Origin: Candidatus Zhuqueibacterota bacterium
GTDB lineage: Bacteria; Zhuqueibacterota; Zhuqueibacteria; Residuimicrobiales; Oceaniaggregativiventaceae
NCBI GenBank assembly: GCA_014728085.1
Contig: WJMF01000234.1
Span: 1-64,000 of the forward strand
Direction of reading: 5' to 3'
Length of the DNA: 64,000 nucleotides
Shown here in pieces: positions 51,569 to 62,485 of the stretch. Numbering within the stretch: position 1 is the stretch's first letter; each line of letters opens with the position of its first letter. Position numbers and translations under genes: made by a program. A model generated the notes under the pieces. The model saw nothing but the letters and a program-made list of their open reading frames with translations. It ran no database searches and was not told the DNA's origin.

Positions 51569-52987
51569 TCAAATCCTCCTTCGCAACCGGGCAACAGGAA
51601 TATCCATCTGCTCCCGATATTTGGCAACCGTACGGCGGGCGATACTGAACCCCTTTTCCTTGAGCAAATTGACGATCTTTTGATCGTTCAGGGGTTTAGC
51701 CGCTGGTTCTTCTGAAATGATTTCTCTGATCAGCGACTTTATCTTTTTGTTGGAGACATCTTCACCCTGATCGGTTCTGATCTTTTCACTGAAAAAGAAT
51801 TTAAGCTCTTTGATACCCCATTCCGTCTGAACATATTTACCATTGGTCACCCGGCTGATCGTGGAGATATCCATATGAATTTCATCGGCAACGTCTTTAA
51901 GGATCATAGGCTTTAAAGCATCCGGTCCATATTCAAAAAAATCTTTTTGTTTTTCAATAATTGTAGACATGACTCGAAAAATAGTGTCGCGGCGTTGATG
52001 GATAGAATTGATCAGCCATCTTGCTGATTCAAGACGCTTTTTAATATAGTCGCGGGTTTCTTTTGAGGTCTTTTTCTTGTTCAACATCATTTTGCGGTAT
52101 TCGTTGTTGATTCGTAGATGCGGAATATTCCAGTCATTCATGATGATCTTGTATTCACCATCTTCTTTGTGGACTTCGATATCGGGTACGATATACTGGT
52201 TGGCAAGTGAGATATACCCCTCACCCGGTTTGGGATTCAATTTGGTAATATGCGTAAATATCCCTTTAATGGTATCGAGACAAACTTCCATATCCCTGGC
52301 AAGCTTTTCAAATCGCTTGTTTTTAAAATCGTCATAATGATTCTGCAGCATATGAATGGCGAGCTCGTTTTTCGGCTTTTCCTCCAATAATTGAACCAGC
52401 AAACATTCCTGTAAATTGCGCGACGCAATACCGGTTGGATCAAATTTCTGTATGATGGCGAGGACTTTTTCAACCAGCTCTTCATCAAAATTTAACTGTT
52501 CTGCAATGGTATCTACCGCAGTCGAAAGGTAACCGACGTTATTGATATTCCAGATTATATACTCTCCGATCGAGAGTTCCTCATCTGTAAGCTTGAGCAT
52601 ATGCAGCTGTTCCAGAAGATGATCAACCAGCGTCTCCTGATTGACTTCCGGCCGTTCAAATATATCCGGATTTTTTTCCCGGGGCACACGGGGCTCGAAA
52701 TGATCCTCATCGTTTAAAATATCGTCCCACTCTACTTCAGGCTCTTCCTGTTCACTGACCAGATCTTCCTCGGGTTCTCCTTCCTCTTCCTCCTTTTCTT
52801 TTACCTCCTCTTCCTCGTTCTCATCCATTTCCTGTTCTGTATCGAGTTCCAATAAGGGATTCTCTTCGAGTTCATTTGAGATGCGCTGCTCAAGTCTGGC
52901 TACGGGCAACTGCAACAATGAGGACAGCAATACTTGTTGAGGAGATTGCTTTAGCTGCATTTGGATTTTTTGAGTAATCTGTACCAT
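51569..52987 (-). CDS. rpoN: RNA polymerase sigma-54 factor
   Basis: Directs transcription from -24/-12 promoters that need an AAA+ activator. Region I is Gln/Leu-rich (QKIQMQLKQSPQQVLLSSLLQ, about 6-26), and region II is a long acidic linker (about 52-100). The core-binding part follows, then the DNA-binding domain with KDVADEIHMDISTISRVTNG (about 364-383). The RpoN box reads ARRTVAKYREQ (about 452-462). 472 residues, normal. It lies downstream of lptB, as in many proteobacteria, and directly before hslV. No activator (EBP) or clear -24/-12 site was found in the window. Confidence 0.97.
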   Translation of the reverse strand: MVQITQKIQMQLKQSPQQVLLSSLLQLPVARLEQRISNELEENPLLELDTEQEMDENEEEEVKEKEEEEGEPEEDLVSEQEEPEVEWDDILNDEDHFEPRVPREKNPDIFERPEVNQETLVDHLLEQLHMLKLTDEELSIGEYIIWNINNVGYLSTAVDTIAEQLNFDEELVEKVLAIIQKFDPTGIASRNLQECLLVQLLEEKPKNELAIHMLQNHYDDFKNKRFEKLARDMEVCLDTIKGIFTHITKLNPKPGEGYISLANQYIVPDIEVHKEDGEYKIIMNDWNIPHLRINNEYRKMMLNKKKTSKETRDYIKKRLESARWLINSIHQRRDTIFRVMSTIIEKQKDFFEYGPDALKPMILKDVADEIHMDISTISRVTNGKYVQTEWGIKELKFFFSEKIRTDQGEDVSNKKIKSLIREIISEEPAAKPLNDQKIVNLLKEKGFSIARRTVAKYREQMDIPVARLRRRI

Positions 52988-53036
52988 AGTCGTAAATTTT
53001 CCTAAGGCTTAATGGTTCTGGTTCCCTCCAGATTAA

Positions 53037-53771
53037 TTATCTGGTTAGTTTGAATTTATCCCCCAAATAGAATTTTCTTGCTTCCGGATCGCTTGCCAAA
53101 AAATCAGCATCACCCGATTTAAGCACTCTGCCGTCAAACATCAGATAAGCACGGTCGGTAATCGATAGTGTCTCGTGAACATTGTGATCTGTGATTAACA
53201 CTCCGATTCCTTTTTGTTTTAGCCCGGCAACGATATTTTGAATATCTTCAACAGCGATCGGATCTACGCCTGCAAAGGGTTCATCCAGTAAAATAAATTT
53301 GGGACTCGTCACCAGAGATCTGCATATTTCCAACCGACGCCGCTCTCCACCTGAAAGTGTAAATGCCTTGCTTTTCGCAACATGAGTAATACCCAGTTCT
53401 CTTAGCAAACCCTGCATGCGTTCATAGCGTTGCTCTTTATCTAGTGGCAAAGTTTCAAGAATGGCGAGAACATTTTCCTCCACCGTTAATTTCCGAAAAA
53501 CCGATGCCTCCTGAGGTAAATAAGCGAGACCCAGCTGAGCCCGTCGATACATCGGCATCGTTGTGATATCGAGTTCATCAAGAAATATATTTCCTTCGTT
53601 CGGACGTATCATTCCAGTAATCATATAAAACGTCGTGGTTTTTCCCGCACCATTGGGCCCCAAAAGCCCAACTATTTCGCCCTGTGCGATGTCCAGATCG
53701 ACGCCGGCAACAACCCAACGTTTACCATAACGCTTTCGTAAATGCCGGCAATGTAATTTTTCTACCTTCAT
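53037..53771 (-). CDS. lptB: LPS export ABC ATPase LptB
   Basis: Powers extraction of LPS from the inner membrane by LptFG. Walker A GPNGAGKTT (about 39-47), Q-loop YLPQEASVF (about 85-93), ABC signature LSGGERRRLE (about 139-148), Walker B FILLDEPFAGVDP (about 159-171), and H-loop LITDHNVHE (about 194-202). 244 residues, normal. Its ATG overlaps the LptA-like stop by 4 bp. lptF and lptG are not in the window. Confidence 0.97.
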   Translation of the reverse strand: MKVEKLHCRHLRKRYGKRWVVAGVDLDIAQGEIVGLLGPNGAGKTTTFYMITGMIRPNEGNIFLDELDITTMPMYRRAQLGLAYLPQEASVFRKLTVEENVLAILETLPLDKEQRYERMQGLLRELGITHVAKSKAFTLSGGERRRLEICRSLVTSPKFILLDEPFAGVDPIAVEDIQNIVAGLKQKGIGVLITDHNVHETLSITDRAYLMFDGRVLKSGDADFLASDPEARKFYLGDKFKLTR

Positions 53772-54946
53772 CGCTCGAATTCTTCAAACGTCTTCATATA
53801 TCGTTTTTCCAGCTCCGTCAATTCCATCGTAAAAGCCGCCTCACCTGAAAATCCAGGCGGATAAAATGCTCCTTCACATACAGAAGGAGTGCTCATTATG
53901 GACACCAGTTGAATGGAACCATTATCAAAATCAATGAGCAGTTCATCTCCAATAACCTTATTGATTCCCTTTAGTTTGCGCTCTTCAATAACGTGATAAT
54001 AGCTGGTTGCCTGACCCTGCACATAAACCGTATCAATGTCGCCATCAGTGAGGATAATATCGATATCTCGGCCAAGCAAATAATCATAAAAAAAAGTACC
54101 CGCTGTATCATTTCGAGTGGCTACAAAAGCATCCTCTTCGATAGAAATAGAGTGCACAGCTGTGCCGTCGAGGAACAGTTGCATTTTTTGACCCAGCATA
54201 AGATCAAAGTCTTGTATGACTCTGGGATTCGCTAAAAGTGTAATGCTGCTTTCAGAACGGTTGTATTTCAGGGTATCACAGCGTGCCTCGACGTCGCCGC
54301 GGCTGATGTGAACATTTTCAGACACTTCAATGCGCTCACCATCATCGAACAAATCAATCATTTTCCCGGTGATGCTTAAATCCGTAGAATCGCTGCTATC
54401 CGTTTGGGTGAATACAGGGTTAATCAATACCCGGGCATAACGCTCATCCAGGTGATAATGTACAGAGTCTCCCGTTAAGGTCATTCCCCTCAGCGTATCC
54501 CGAAGAATGACGTTGAAGCGGGCCAGGGTCCGATTTTCGTCCTGCCAGTATTTTAACTGCTTACAGGTTAATACCTTTGTCGAATCGGTTAATTTCACAT
54601 CTTGTCGGGCGATAAAAAGCTCCCGCGGTTGATAGTAATCAATTTGTTGTGCATAAAGCGATTGTGCTTCCTTGACGATCCTCACATCGCCGATAAAAAC
54701 CACTTTATTTAAATCTATATAGCGGATGGCACTGTCGCACCGCATTTCAGTATTCTCCTGCCGGAATATGACATTGCCGTCCAGCACCTGTGTATTTATT
54801 CCAGCGCTGTAAAGCGAATCAGCGTGAATGAGCTCCAGTCTCGGGCCGGCATTATTTTTTTGCTGTGAATAAAGTGCATTGATCATCACTAATGCAATAT
54901 ATACAGAAAAAAGGAAAAAACGAAAAAATTTATTGCAATTCGTCAT
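53768..54946 (-). CDS. LptA/OstA-like periplasmic protein (large)
   Basis: A 392-residue exported protein with an OstA-type beta-jellyroll repeat pattern (ADSLYSAGINTQVLDGNVIF, RCDSAIRYIDLNKVVFIGDV, AQQIDYYQPRELFIARQDV), the fold of the LPS bridge LptA and of LptD N-termini. It is about twice the size of E. coli LptA, as is common in FCB-type bacteria. A hydrophobic segment (about 7-25) acts as signal peptide. The ATG at 54946 is chosen over the frame to 55075 because of this signal peptide; it overlaps lptC by 17 bp. Followed by lptB, it should form the trans-periplasmic bridge. Confidence 0.82.
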   Translation of the reverse strand: MTNCNKFFRFFLFSVYIALVMINALYSQQKNNAGPRLELIHADSLYSAGINTQVLDGNVIFRQENTEMRCDSAIRYIDLNKVVFIGDVRIVKEAQSLYAQQIDYYQPRELFIARQDVKLTDSTKVLTCKQLKYWQDENRTLARFNVILRDTLRGMTLTGDSVHYHLDERYARVLINPVFTQTDSSDSTDLSITGKMIDLFDDGERIEVSENVHISRGDVEARCDTLKYNRSESSITLLANPRVIQDFDLMLGQKMQLFLDGTAVHSISIEEDAFVATRNDTAGTFFYDYLLGRDIDIILTDGDIDTVYVQGQATSYYHVIEERKLKGINKVIGDELLIDFDNGSIQLVSIMSTPSVCEGAFYPPGFSGEAAFTMELTELEKRYMKTFEEFER

Positions 54947-55523
54947 TGATCGTACTGTCTTGTTCTGACCGGGGCCAGTTTTCGGGCTCAAAGTCAACTC
55001 CTTTATGCGCCCTGCCATGGGGCTGAATGATGGTATAATTGTGCAATTGTGGATCTGACCGCAAGCCCGTACCAAATAGCGTATCGCCCGCCTGAGTGGT
55101 AATCATGACATCCGTATTCGAGACAATTTGATTTTTCCGTTGATTGTAATCAAGTTCATGTGTGTAGAGAGTAATGCCGGTATCGGATTCTACAATCACA
55201 TGTTCCAGTGCTTTAACGTTGTTGTTCTTTTCGTCGAGCTCGCCTTTTTTGGATGTCAATGTAGATGCGCGTTCACCGCTTTCATTATAAAAATGCACTT
55301 TAACGCCCTGATCAAAGAATATTTTATTTTTTTGCATATAATGAGCCATATGTCCGTAATGCACCACGGCAACCTTTTCTCCTTTTTGAGTAATGGTTAC
55401 CACAGAATTCCAGCCTTCTTGATCCGGAACCTCATCCCGAGAATTTCCGGAAGTATCATCTATTTGCCGTGAGCAACCAAAAAGGGTTGAAAGAACGAGA
55501 ATTGTAATCACAGTTTTTCGCAT
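54930..55523 (-). CDS. lptC: LptC-like lipoprotein of LPS export
   Basis: A 197-residue lipoprotein with signal and lipobox LFGC (about 14-17). The beta-rich domain WNSVVTITQKGEKVAVVHYG, DQGVKVHFYNESGERASTLT, and NVKALEHVIVESDTGITLYT follows the LptC/YrbK pattern, in which LPS passes to LptA. In E. coli LptC is anchored by a helix; lipid-anchored versions occur in FCB bacteria. Position between kdsD and lptA-lptB supports the call. The 3' end overlaps lptA by 17 bp. Confidence 0.85.
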   Translation of the reverse strand: MRKTVITILVLSTLFGCSRQIDDTSGNSRDEVPDQEGWNSVVTITQKGEKVAVVHYGHMAHYMQKNKIFFDQGVKVHFYNESGERASTLTSKKGELDEKNNNVKALEHVIVESDTGITLYTHELDYNQRKNQIVSNTDVMITTQAGDTLFGTGLRSDPQLHNYTIIQPHGRAHKGVDFEPENWPRSEQDSTINDELQ

Positions 55524-55526
55524 AGG

Positions 55527-56543
55527 TTAAAAATCCGGTAAAAGTCGTTCATCTTTATTTTCACGAATGCCGGCTTCCAGCAGGTCGTGAATATGAATCA
55601 TGCCGATGGGATGTTCTTTTTTGTCGACAACCACCAGTTGTAAAATATTGTGTTTTTCCATAACCTGCATCGCGATTTGGGCACTGCGTTCAGAGTTTAT
55701 CGTTTTGGGATGAGAATTCATAATATCCCTGGCACTTAGATCAGGAGGGTGGCTGTATTGTTGCCACAATCGCCGCAAATCTCCATCTGTAATAATCCCG
55801 ACGAGCCTGTTCTTGTCATCAACAACGCAGGTCCCGCCGAATCGTTTTTTGGTGATCTCTAAAATTACTTCCCGCAGGGGCGTATTTTGGTGCACCAGCG
55901 GGATTTTATCACCAGTAAACATGATATCATCAACGCGAAGAAAAATTGAACCCAAATATCCTCCCGGATGCAGAAAGGCAAAATCTTTGGAATTGAACTG
56001 CCGCTTTTGCAACAGAGCGATGGCGATGGCATCACCCATGGCCAATGCGGCCGTGGTGCTGGCGGTTGGCGCCAAATCATTGGGACAAGCTTCCTCCTTC
56101 ACGCTGACATTCAGGACCACATCGCTTTTCGCTGCCAACGCAGAGCGCAGATTGCCGGTTAAAGTAATAATCGGAACACCGATTTGCTTAAAAACTGGAA
56201 ACAAGCGGGTGATTTCGTTCGTATTGCCGCTTTTGGATATACAAATAATCACATCATCTTTCAGGACCATTCCGAGATCACCATGCACGCCTTCTGCCGG
56301 ATGCATAAAAATGGCTGAAGTCCCCGTACTGGTAAGGGTGGCCGCAATTTTTTTTGCCACAATACCGGACTTGCCGATACCGGTAACAATGACCCGGCCT
56401 TTACAGTTCAGAATATATTCAATCGCCAATACAAATTTTTCATCCACCCGATCGATCAAAGCGTCTATGGCGTCGCGCTCAATGGCCAATACATGTTTGG
56501 CTTGAGCCACTATTTTTGTATCTTTTATTGCTGGTTTTGTCAT
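55527..56543 (-). CDS. kdsD: Arabinose-5-phosphate isomerase (KpsF/GutQ family)
   Basis: Converts ribulose-5-phosphate to arabinose-5-phosphate, the first step to KDO. The SIS domain has GRVIVTGIGKSGIVAKKIAA (about 49-68), MHPAEGVHGDLGMV (about 81-94), and ISKSGNTNEI (about 101-110). Two CBS domains follow (about 205-325). 338 residues, slightly longer than E. coli KdsD. It lies 3 bp before lptC and 30 bp after kdsA in a KDO/Lpt cluster. Confidence 0.95.
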   Translation of the reverse strand: MTKPAIKDTKIVAQAKHVLAIERDAIDALIDRVDEKFVLAIEYILNCKGRVIVTGIGKSGIVAKKIAATLTSTGTSAIFMHPAEGVHGDLGMVLKDDVIICISKSGNTNEITRLFPVFKQIGVPIITLTGNLRSALAAKSDVVLNVSVKEEACPNDLAPTASTTAALAMGDAIAIALLQKRQFNSKDFAFLHPGGYLGSIFLRVDDIMFTGDKIPLVHQNTPLREVILEITKKRFGGTCVVDDKNRLVGIITDGDLRRLWQQYSHPPDLSARDIMNSHPKTINSERSAQIAMQVMEKHNILQLVVVDKKEHPIGMIHIHDLLEAGIRENKDERLLPDF

Positions 56544-56573
56544 TATCCATCCAATGCTGTTCAGTCTGTCCCG

Positions 56574-57416
56574 TTAACAGGGATGTTTTTGTTCTAATTC
56601 CAAACGCATTTCATGCATGGTTTTGGCTTGTACCAAAAGAGGCTCGAGTTTATCCAGAGGCCACATGCTGGCGGCATCACACAGCGCCTCTTCGCAATGC
56701 GGATGCGTTTCAATAAAAATAGCTTCACAACCGGCAGCCAGGGCGGCCCGGGACAGTGAAGGAACAAAATGCGGATTTCCTCCGGCCGGGTCGCTGGAGG
56801 AAATTCCGTAAACACGAATAGAGTGGGTCGGATCAATCACCACGGGATAACCCAGATTTCTCATGGTCACCAATGCGCGCATATCCACAACCAAATTATG
56901 ATATCCGAAAAAGGTTCCCCGCTCGGTAAGGAGAATGTTTGTGTTGTTACAGGATTCAATTTTTTGGATGACATTCTTCATATCTTCAGGATCCAGAAAT
57001 TGGCCTTTCTTGATGTTCAGAGGTATACCGGTTTTCGCTGCCGCCAGCACCAGGCTTGTTTGCATGGAGAGATAGGCGGGAATCTGAATCACATCCAAAA
57101 CCTGGGCAGCGGGCTCTGCCTGAAATTCATTATGAATATCCGACAAAACAGGTATTCCGAGTTCCTTTTTTACTTTTTCCAGCATTTTTAATCCGTTACA
57201 AAGGCCGGGGCCTTGAAAAGACGATGCGGATGACCGGTTATCCTTCAAAAAAGAAGATTTAAATATATAGGGAAAACCCAGTTTGGAGGTTATTTTTTGA
57301 ATTTTCTCAGCAGTTCGAAGAATAAGGTCCTGACTTTCAATGACGCACGGTCCGGCAATCAATACCAGCGGGCGTTCAGGACCAATTTCGATAGTACCTA
57401 TTTTAACAATTTTCAT
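56574..57416 (-). CDS. kdsA: 3-deoxy-D-manno-octulosonate 8-phosphate synthase
   Basis: Condenses PEP with arabinose-5-phosphate to KDO-8-phosphate. IAGPCVIESQ (about 20-29) has Cys where the metal-independent E. coli enzyme has Asn, so this is a metal-dependent type. Other conserved pieces: FKSSFLKDNRSS (about 52-63), VLSDIHN, IQIPAYLSMQTSLV, GTFFGYHNLVVDMR, DPTHSIR, and ETHPHCEEALCDAA with the last metal ligands. 280 residues, normal. It starts 1 bp after the pyrG stop. Confidence 0.96.
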   Translation of the reverse strand: MKIVKIGTIEIGPERPLVLIAGPCVIESQDLILRTAEKIQKITSKLGFPYIFKSSFLKDNRSSASSFQGPGLCNGLKMLEKVKKELGIPVLSDIHNEFQAEPAAQVLDVIQIPAYLSMQTSLVLAAAKTGIPLNIKKGQFLDPEDMKNVIQKIESCNNTNILLTERGTFFGYHNLVVDMRALVTMRNLGYPVVIDPTHSIRVYGISSSDPAGGNPHFVPSLSRAALAAGCEAIFIETHPHCEEALCDAASMWPLDKLEPLLVQAKTMHEMRLELEQKHPC

Positions 57417-57417
57417 C

Positions 57418-59787
<2,370 letters not shown>

Positions 59788-59788
<1 letters not shown>

Positions 59789-60081
59789 TATTGTTTATCC
59801 AATACTTTGGGTACGCTGAAAAATCCGGATTTTGATCGCGGTGCATTATCCAGAGCTTCATCCTGACTTAGACCGGTTTTGCTGGTATCTCCACGCATGG
59901 CGTTTTGCAGGTCAAGTACATGTGTCGTCGGTTCGACCGTTTCTGTATCCAGCTCGTTCAGTTTTTCCATAAAGGTCAATATTTGATTGAATTGATCGGT
60001 AAAATTTTCTTTTTCTTTCTGCGAAAAAGACAACTTGGCCAGGCGGGCAATTTTTTCAACTTTGTGTATGGAAATCGACAT
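59788..60081 (-). CDS. gatC: Aspartyl/glutamyl-tRNA amidotransferase subunit C
   Basis: Small stabilising subunit of the GatCAB complex that converts Glu-tRNA(Gln) or Asp-tRNA(Asn) to the correct form. KVEKIARLAKLSFSQKEKENF (about 7-27) and the C-terminal MRGDTSKTGLSQDEALDNAP then SGFFSVPKVL are diagnostic. The ATG at 60081 has GGAGG 5 nt upstream and is preferred to GTG at 60087. gatA and gatB are not in the window. First gene of the long KDO/Lpt cluster, 37 bp below the predicted -10 element. Confidence 0.93.
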
Positions 60082-60117
60082 CTTCACCTCCGTTTAACAC
60101 TCATGTACAAGATATAA

Positions 60118-60146
60118 AATATAAAATAATAAACCGTCTTAGTCAA
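60118..60146 (-). promoter_or_regulatory. Candidate promoter of the gatC-kdsB-pyrG-kdsA-kdsD-lpt cluster
   Basis: Minus strand: TTGACT (60146-60141), 17-bp spacer, TATATT (60123-60118). A good consensus fit, with a leader of about 30 nt to the gatC ATG. Confidence 0.55.
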
Positions 60147-60225
60147 GTCAATTTTAAAAAATGGCATAATTTTTGTACATATAATAATAGAGGGATGTTT
60201 CCAGTGCAGTTTATCGGGGGGGATA

Positions 60226-60252
60226 TAAAAAAAGGGGCTCGATAAGAGCCCC
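60226..60252 (-). terminator. Intrinsic terminator after rpmA
   Basis: Minus strand: GGGGCTC and GAGCCCC (7-bp GC-rich stem), loop TTATC, then TTTTTTTA. It begins 6 bp after the rpmA stop. Confidence 0.92.
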
Positions 60253-60258
60253 ATACAT

Positions 60259-60513
60259 TCAGGATGGAATAATACTGACGAATTTTTTCGCTTTTCCGCG
60301 GGTGGTAAATTTGACGGTGCCGTGAACTTTGGCAAAAATGGTATCATCTCCGCCAATCCCGACATTTTCTCCGGGATGTACACGGGTTCCGCGCTGACGG
60401 ACAATAATGCTACCGGCTTTGACCGCCTGGCCGTCATAGCGTTTAACACCCAGATAGCTTGGATTGCTGTCGCGACCGTTCCGCGAGCTTCCTACACCTT
60501 TTTTATGAGCCAT
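60259..60513 (-). CDS. rpmA: 50S ribosomal protein L27
   Basis: [20 protein letters not shown] at the N-terminus, then [11 protein letters not shown] and [20 protein letters not shown], are standard L27. 84 residues. The N-terminus begins directly with MAHKKG, so no cleaved Firmicutes-type extension is present. It follows rplU by 34 bp and is ended by the terminator at 60226-60252. Confidence 0.98.
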   Translation of the reverse strand: MAHKKGVGSSRNGRDSNPSYLGVKRYDGQAVKAGSIIVRQRGTRVHPGENVGIGGDDTIFAKVHGTVKFTTRGKAKKFVSIIPS

Positions 60514-60547
60514 TATCAGTCACCTCCACATCTTTTGGCGGATATAT

Positions 60548-60862
60548 CTATTTTAAAATAATGTTTTCAATTTTAACTTTGGTCAATAGTTGACGGTGAC
60601 CCCGCTTGACCTCGTATCCCTTGCGGCGTTTCTTTTTAAAAATATTAACTTTTTTGTCTTTCATCTGATCGAGAACGGTCGCCTCGATTTTGACATTCTT
60701 AACAAGAGGAGTACCGACTTTGATTTTATTATCATCGGAAACAAAGAGCACTTTATCGAATTCTATTTTGTCGCCCACTTTGTTTTCCAGCAATTGCGTT
60801 TTGATAACATCATCCTTGCTTACCTTGAATTGCTGACCGCCTATCTCAACTATTGCGTACAA
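60548..60862 (-). CDS. rplU: 50S ribosomal protein L21
   Basis: MYAIVEIGGQQFKVSKDDVI and the basic FKKKRRKGYEVKRGHRQ followed by LTKVKIENI are diagnostic. 104 residues. Normal order rplU-rpmA. GGAGA precedes the ATG, and a strong promoter (60910-60938) lies about 50 bp upstream. Confidence 0.98.
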   Translation of the reverse strand: MYAIVEIGGQQFKVSKDDVIKTQLLENKVGDKIEFDKVLFVSDDNKIKVGTPLVKNVKIEATVLDQMKDKKVNIFKKKRRKGYEVKRGHRQLLTKVKIENIILK

Positions 60863-60909
60863 AACACATCTCCAAAATTAAAATCAAAAGTTTTACTATT
60901 TAGCCTGTA

Positions 60910-60938
60910 AATTTAGTAAATTTATTTTAATTTGTCAA
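60910..60938 (-). promoter_or_regulatory. Strong candidate promoter of rplU-rpmA
   Basis: Minus strand: perfect -35 TTGACA (60938-60933), 17-bp spacer, TAAATT (60915-60910). The -35 overlaps the final codons and stop of rng. Confidence 0.65.
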
Positions 60939-62464
60939 GGCAAATATTGCAAAGTCAGCTCTTCCTGTCCCTCTTTATCCAGGACACGAAATTCATCCAT
61001 ACTCATGGACTCTTCCGATACGACCTTGATGCGCGTCCAGTATTTCCAATTTATCTTTCTCAAACGGCTGTTGAAACCGAGGGTTAAAAAAGAAGCAAGT
61101 TCAGGATGAACGACGAGTTGGATGGAACGATCGCCCTTTTCGCGGCGGTAGCGCTTGATCCATCGTTCTATTCTGGCCACGGTTGTTGTTTTGCTGACGA
61201 TTCGCCCCGTACCGATACAAGCGGGACAGGCTTCGGTAATAGAGTAAATCAAAGCCGGTCTTACCCGCTGGCGAGTCACCTCTACGATACCGAATTGAGA
61301 CAAAGGCGCGACACTCATCTGAGCTCTGTCCTTTTTGACCTCCCGATTGAATTCATCCTGCAGGCGTTTTTTACTCTTATCTTCAAGCATATCGATGAAA
61401 TCGATAATCAGAATACCCCCGATATCCCGTAAACGAAGTTGTCTGGCAATTTCACGGGCAGCCTCAAGGTTGATTTTCAAACTATTGGCTTCCTGGTTAC
61501 CCCTGCCGATAAAGCGGCCGCTGTTGACATCAATGGCGGTAAGAGCCTCGGTATGATCGATGAAGATATACCCGCCGCTTTTCAACCAAACCTTTCTCGC
61601 CAGACTTTTATTCACTTCTGATTCGATATTATAGTAATCAAACAACGGCATCTTGCCCTTATAAAGCTCTACTCTTCCGGTAAGGGTGGAAGAAACATCT
61701 TTCAGGTAACGAACAATATCGCGCTGCAGGGATTTTGAATCAACAACCAGCTTTTCCGTGTCCTCGGTAAACAAATCCCGAATTACACTCGACAACATTC
61801 CCATATCTTTGTAGACAAGGCCCGGTGGTTTGGTTCGGGAAATTTTACGTCGTATTCTTTGCCAGCTTTTCATCAGCTGATTAAGATCCGTTCGCAATAA
61901 CTTTTCATCCTTGTTTTCAGATACGGTTCTGATAACCACTCCAAATCCTTTGGGACGAATCTTTCGACCGATATTTTTCAACCGGTTTCGTTCGCGACGG
62001 GAATTGATCTTTTTGGAAACACCAACAATATTTTCATTCGGCATCAGAACCATAAATCGTCCCGGGATGGTGATATTCGTCGTAATTCTCGCGCCTTTTT
62101 TGGCAATGGGTTCCTTGGTAACTTGTACCAAAATCGGCTTTCCCGCCCGTAATATCGTCTCAGGAGGCGGTTTTTTTCGCTGCCTGCCTCTGTGCGTTTT
62201 CTGATTTGTACTTTCATCCGTATCGAAATCAGCCAGATTTAATTTGAAATCGGAAAAATGCAAAAATGCATCCTGCTTGAATCCGATATTGATAAACGCG
62301 GCTTGCATTCCTCTGACAACATTGGCAACAATACCATAATAAATATCACCGACCATTCGTTCATTTTCAGGTCGATCATAATAAAGTTCCACCAGCCGCT
62401 TATTTTCTAAAATGGCAATTCGCGTCTCTCCGATCGACGCATTGATTAAAATTTCTTTTGACAT
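60935..62464 (-). CDS. rng: Ribonuclease G (RNase E/G family)
   Basis: Endoribonuclease for rRNA and mRNA processing. The N-terminal S1 domain is split by an insertion (DIYYGIVANVVRGMQAAFIN ... FLHFSDF, about 41-72, then PILVQVTKEPI, about 111-121). The catalytic metal site lies in ALTAIDVNSGRFIGRGNQE (about 309-327) and ILIIDFIDMLEDKSKK (about 351-366). The zinc-link motif CPACIGTGRI (about 434-443) is present. 509 residues, as RNase G. It follows the radical SAM gene by 21 bp, a frequent arrangement in this gene neighbourhood. Confidence 0.96.
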   Translation of the reverse strand: MSKEILINASIGETRIAILENKRLVELYYDRPENERMVGDIYYGIVANVVRGMQAAFINIGFKQDAFLHFSDFKLNLADFDTDESTNQKTHRGRQRKKPPPETILRAGKPILVQVTKEPIAKKGARITTNITIPGRFMVLMPNENIVGVSKKINSRRERNRLKNIGRKIRPKGFGVVIRTVSENKDEKLLRTDLNQLMKSWQRIRRKISRTKPPGLVYKDMGMLSSVIRDLFTEDTEKLVVDSKSLQRDIVRYLKDVSSTLTGRVELYKGKMPLFDYYNIESEVNKSLARKVWLKSGGYIFIDHTEALTAIDVNSGRFIGRGNQEANSLKINLEAAREIARQLRLRDIGGILIIDFIDMLEDKSKKRLQDEFNREVKKDRAQMSVAPLSQFGIVEVTRQRVRPALIYSITEACPACIGTGRIVSKTTTVARIERWIKRYRREKGDRSIQLVVHPELASFLTLGFNSRLRKINWKYWTRIKVVSEESMSMDEFRVLDKEGQEELTLQYLP

Positions 62465-62485
62465 ATTTTCCAGACTCGCTTGTTT

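Noticed and set aside
55813-56505. 230-residue open frame on the plus strand
   Set aside because: Antisense shadow of kdsD, whose SIS and CBS motifs are clear.
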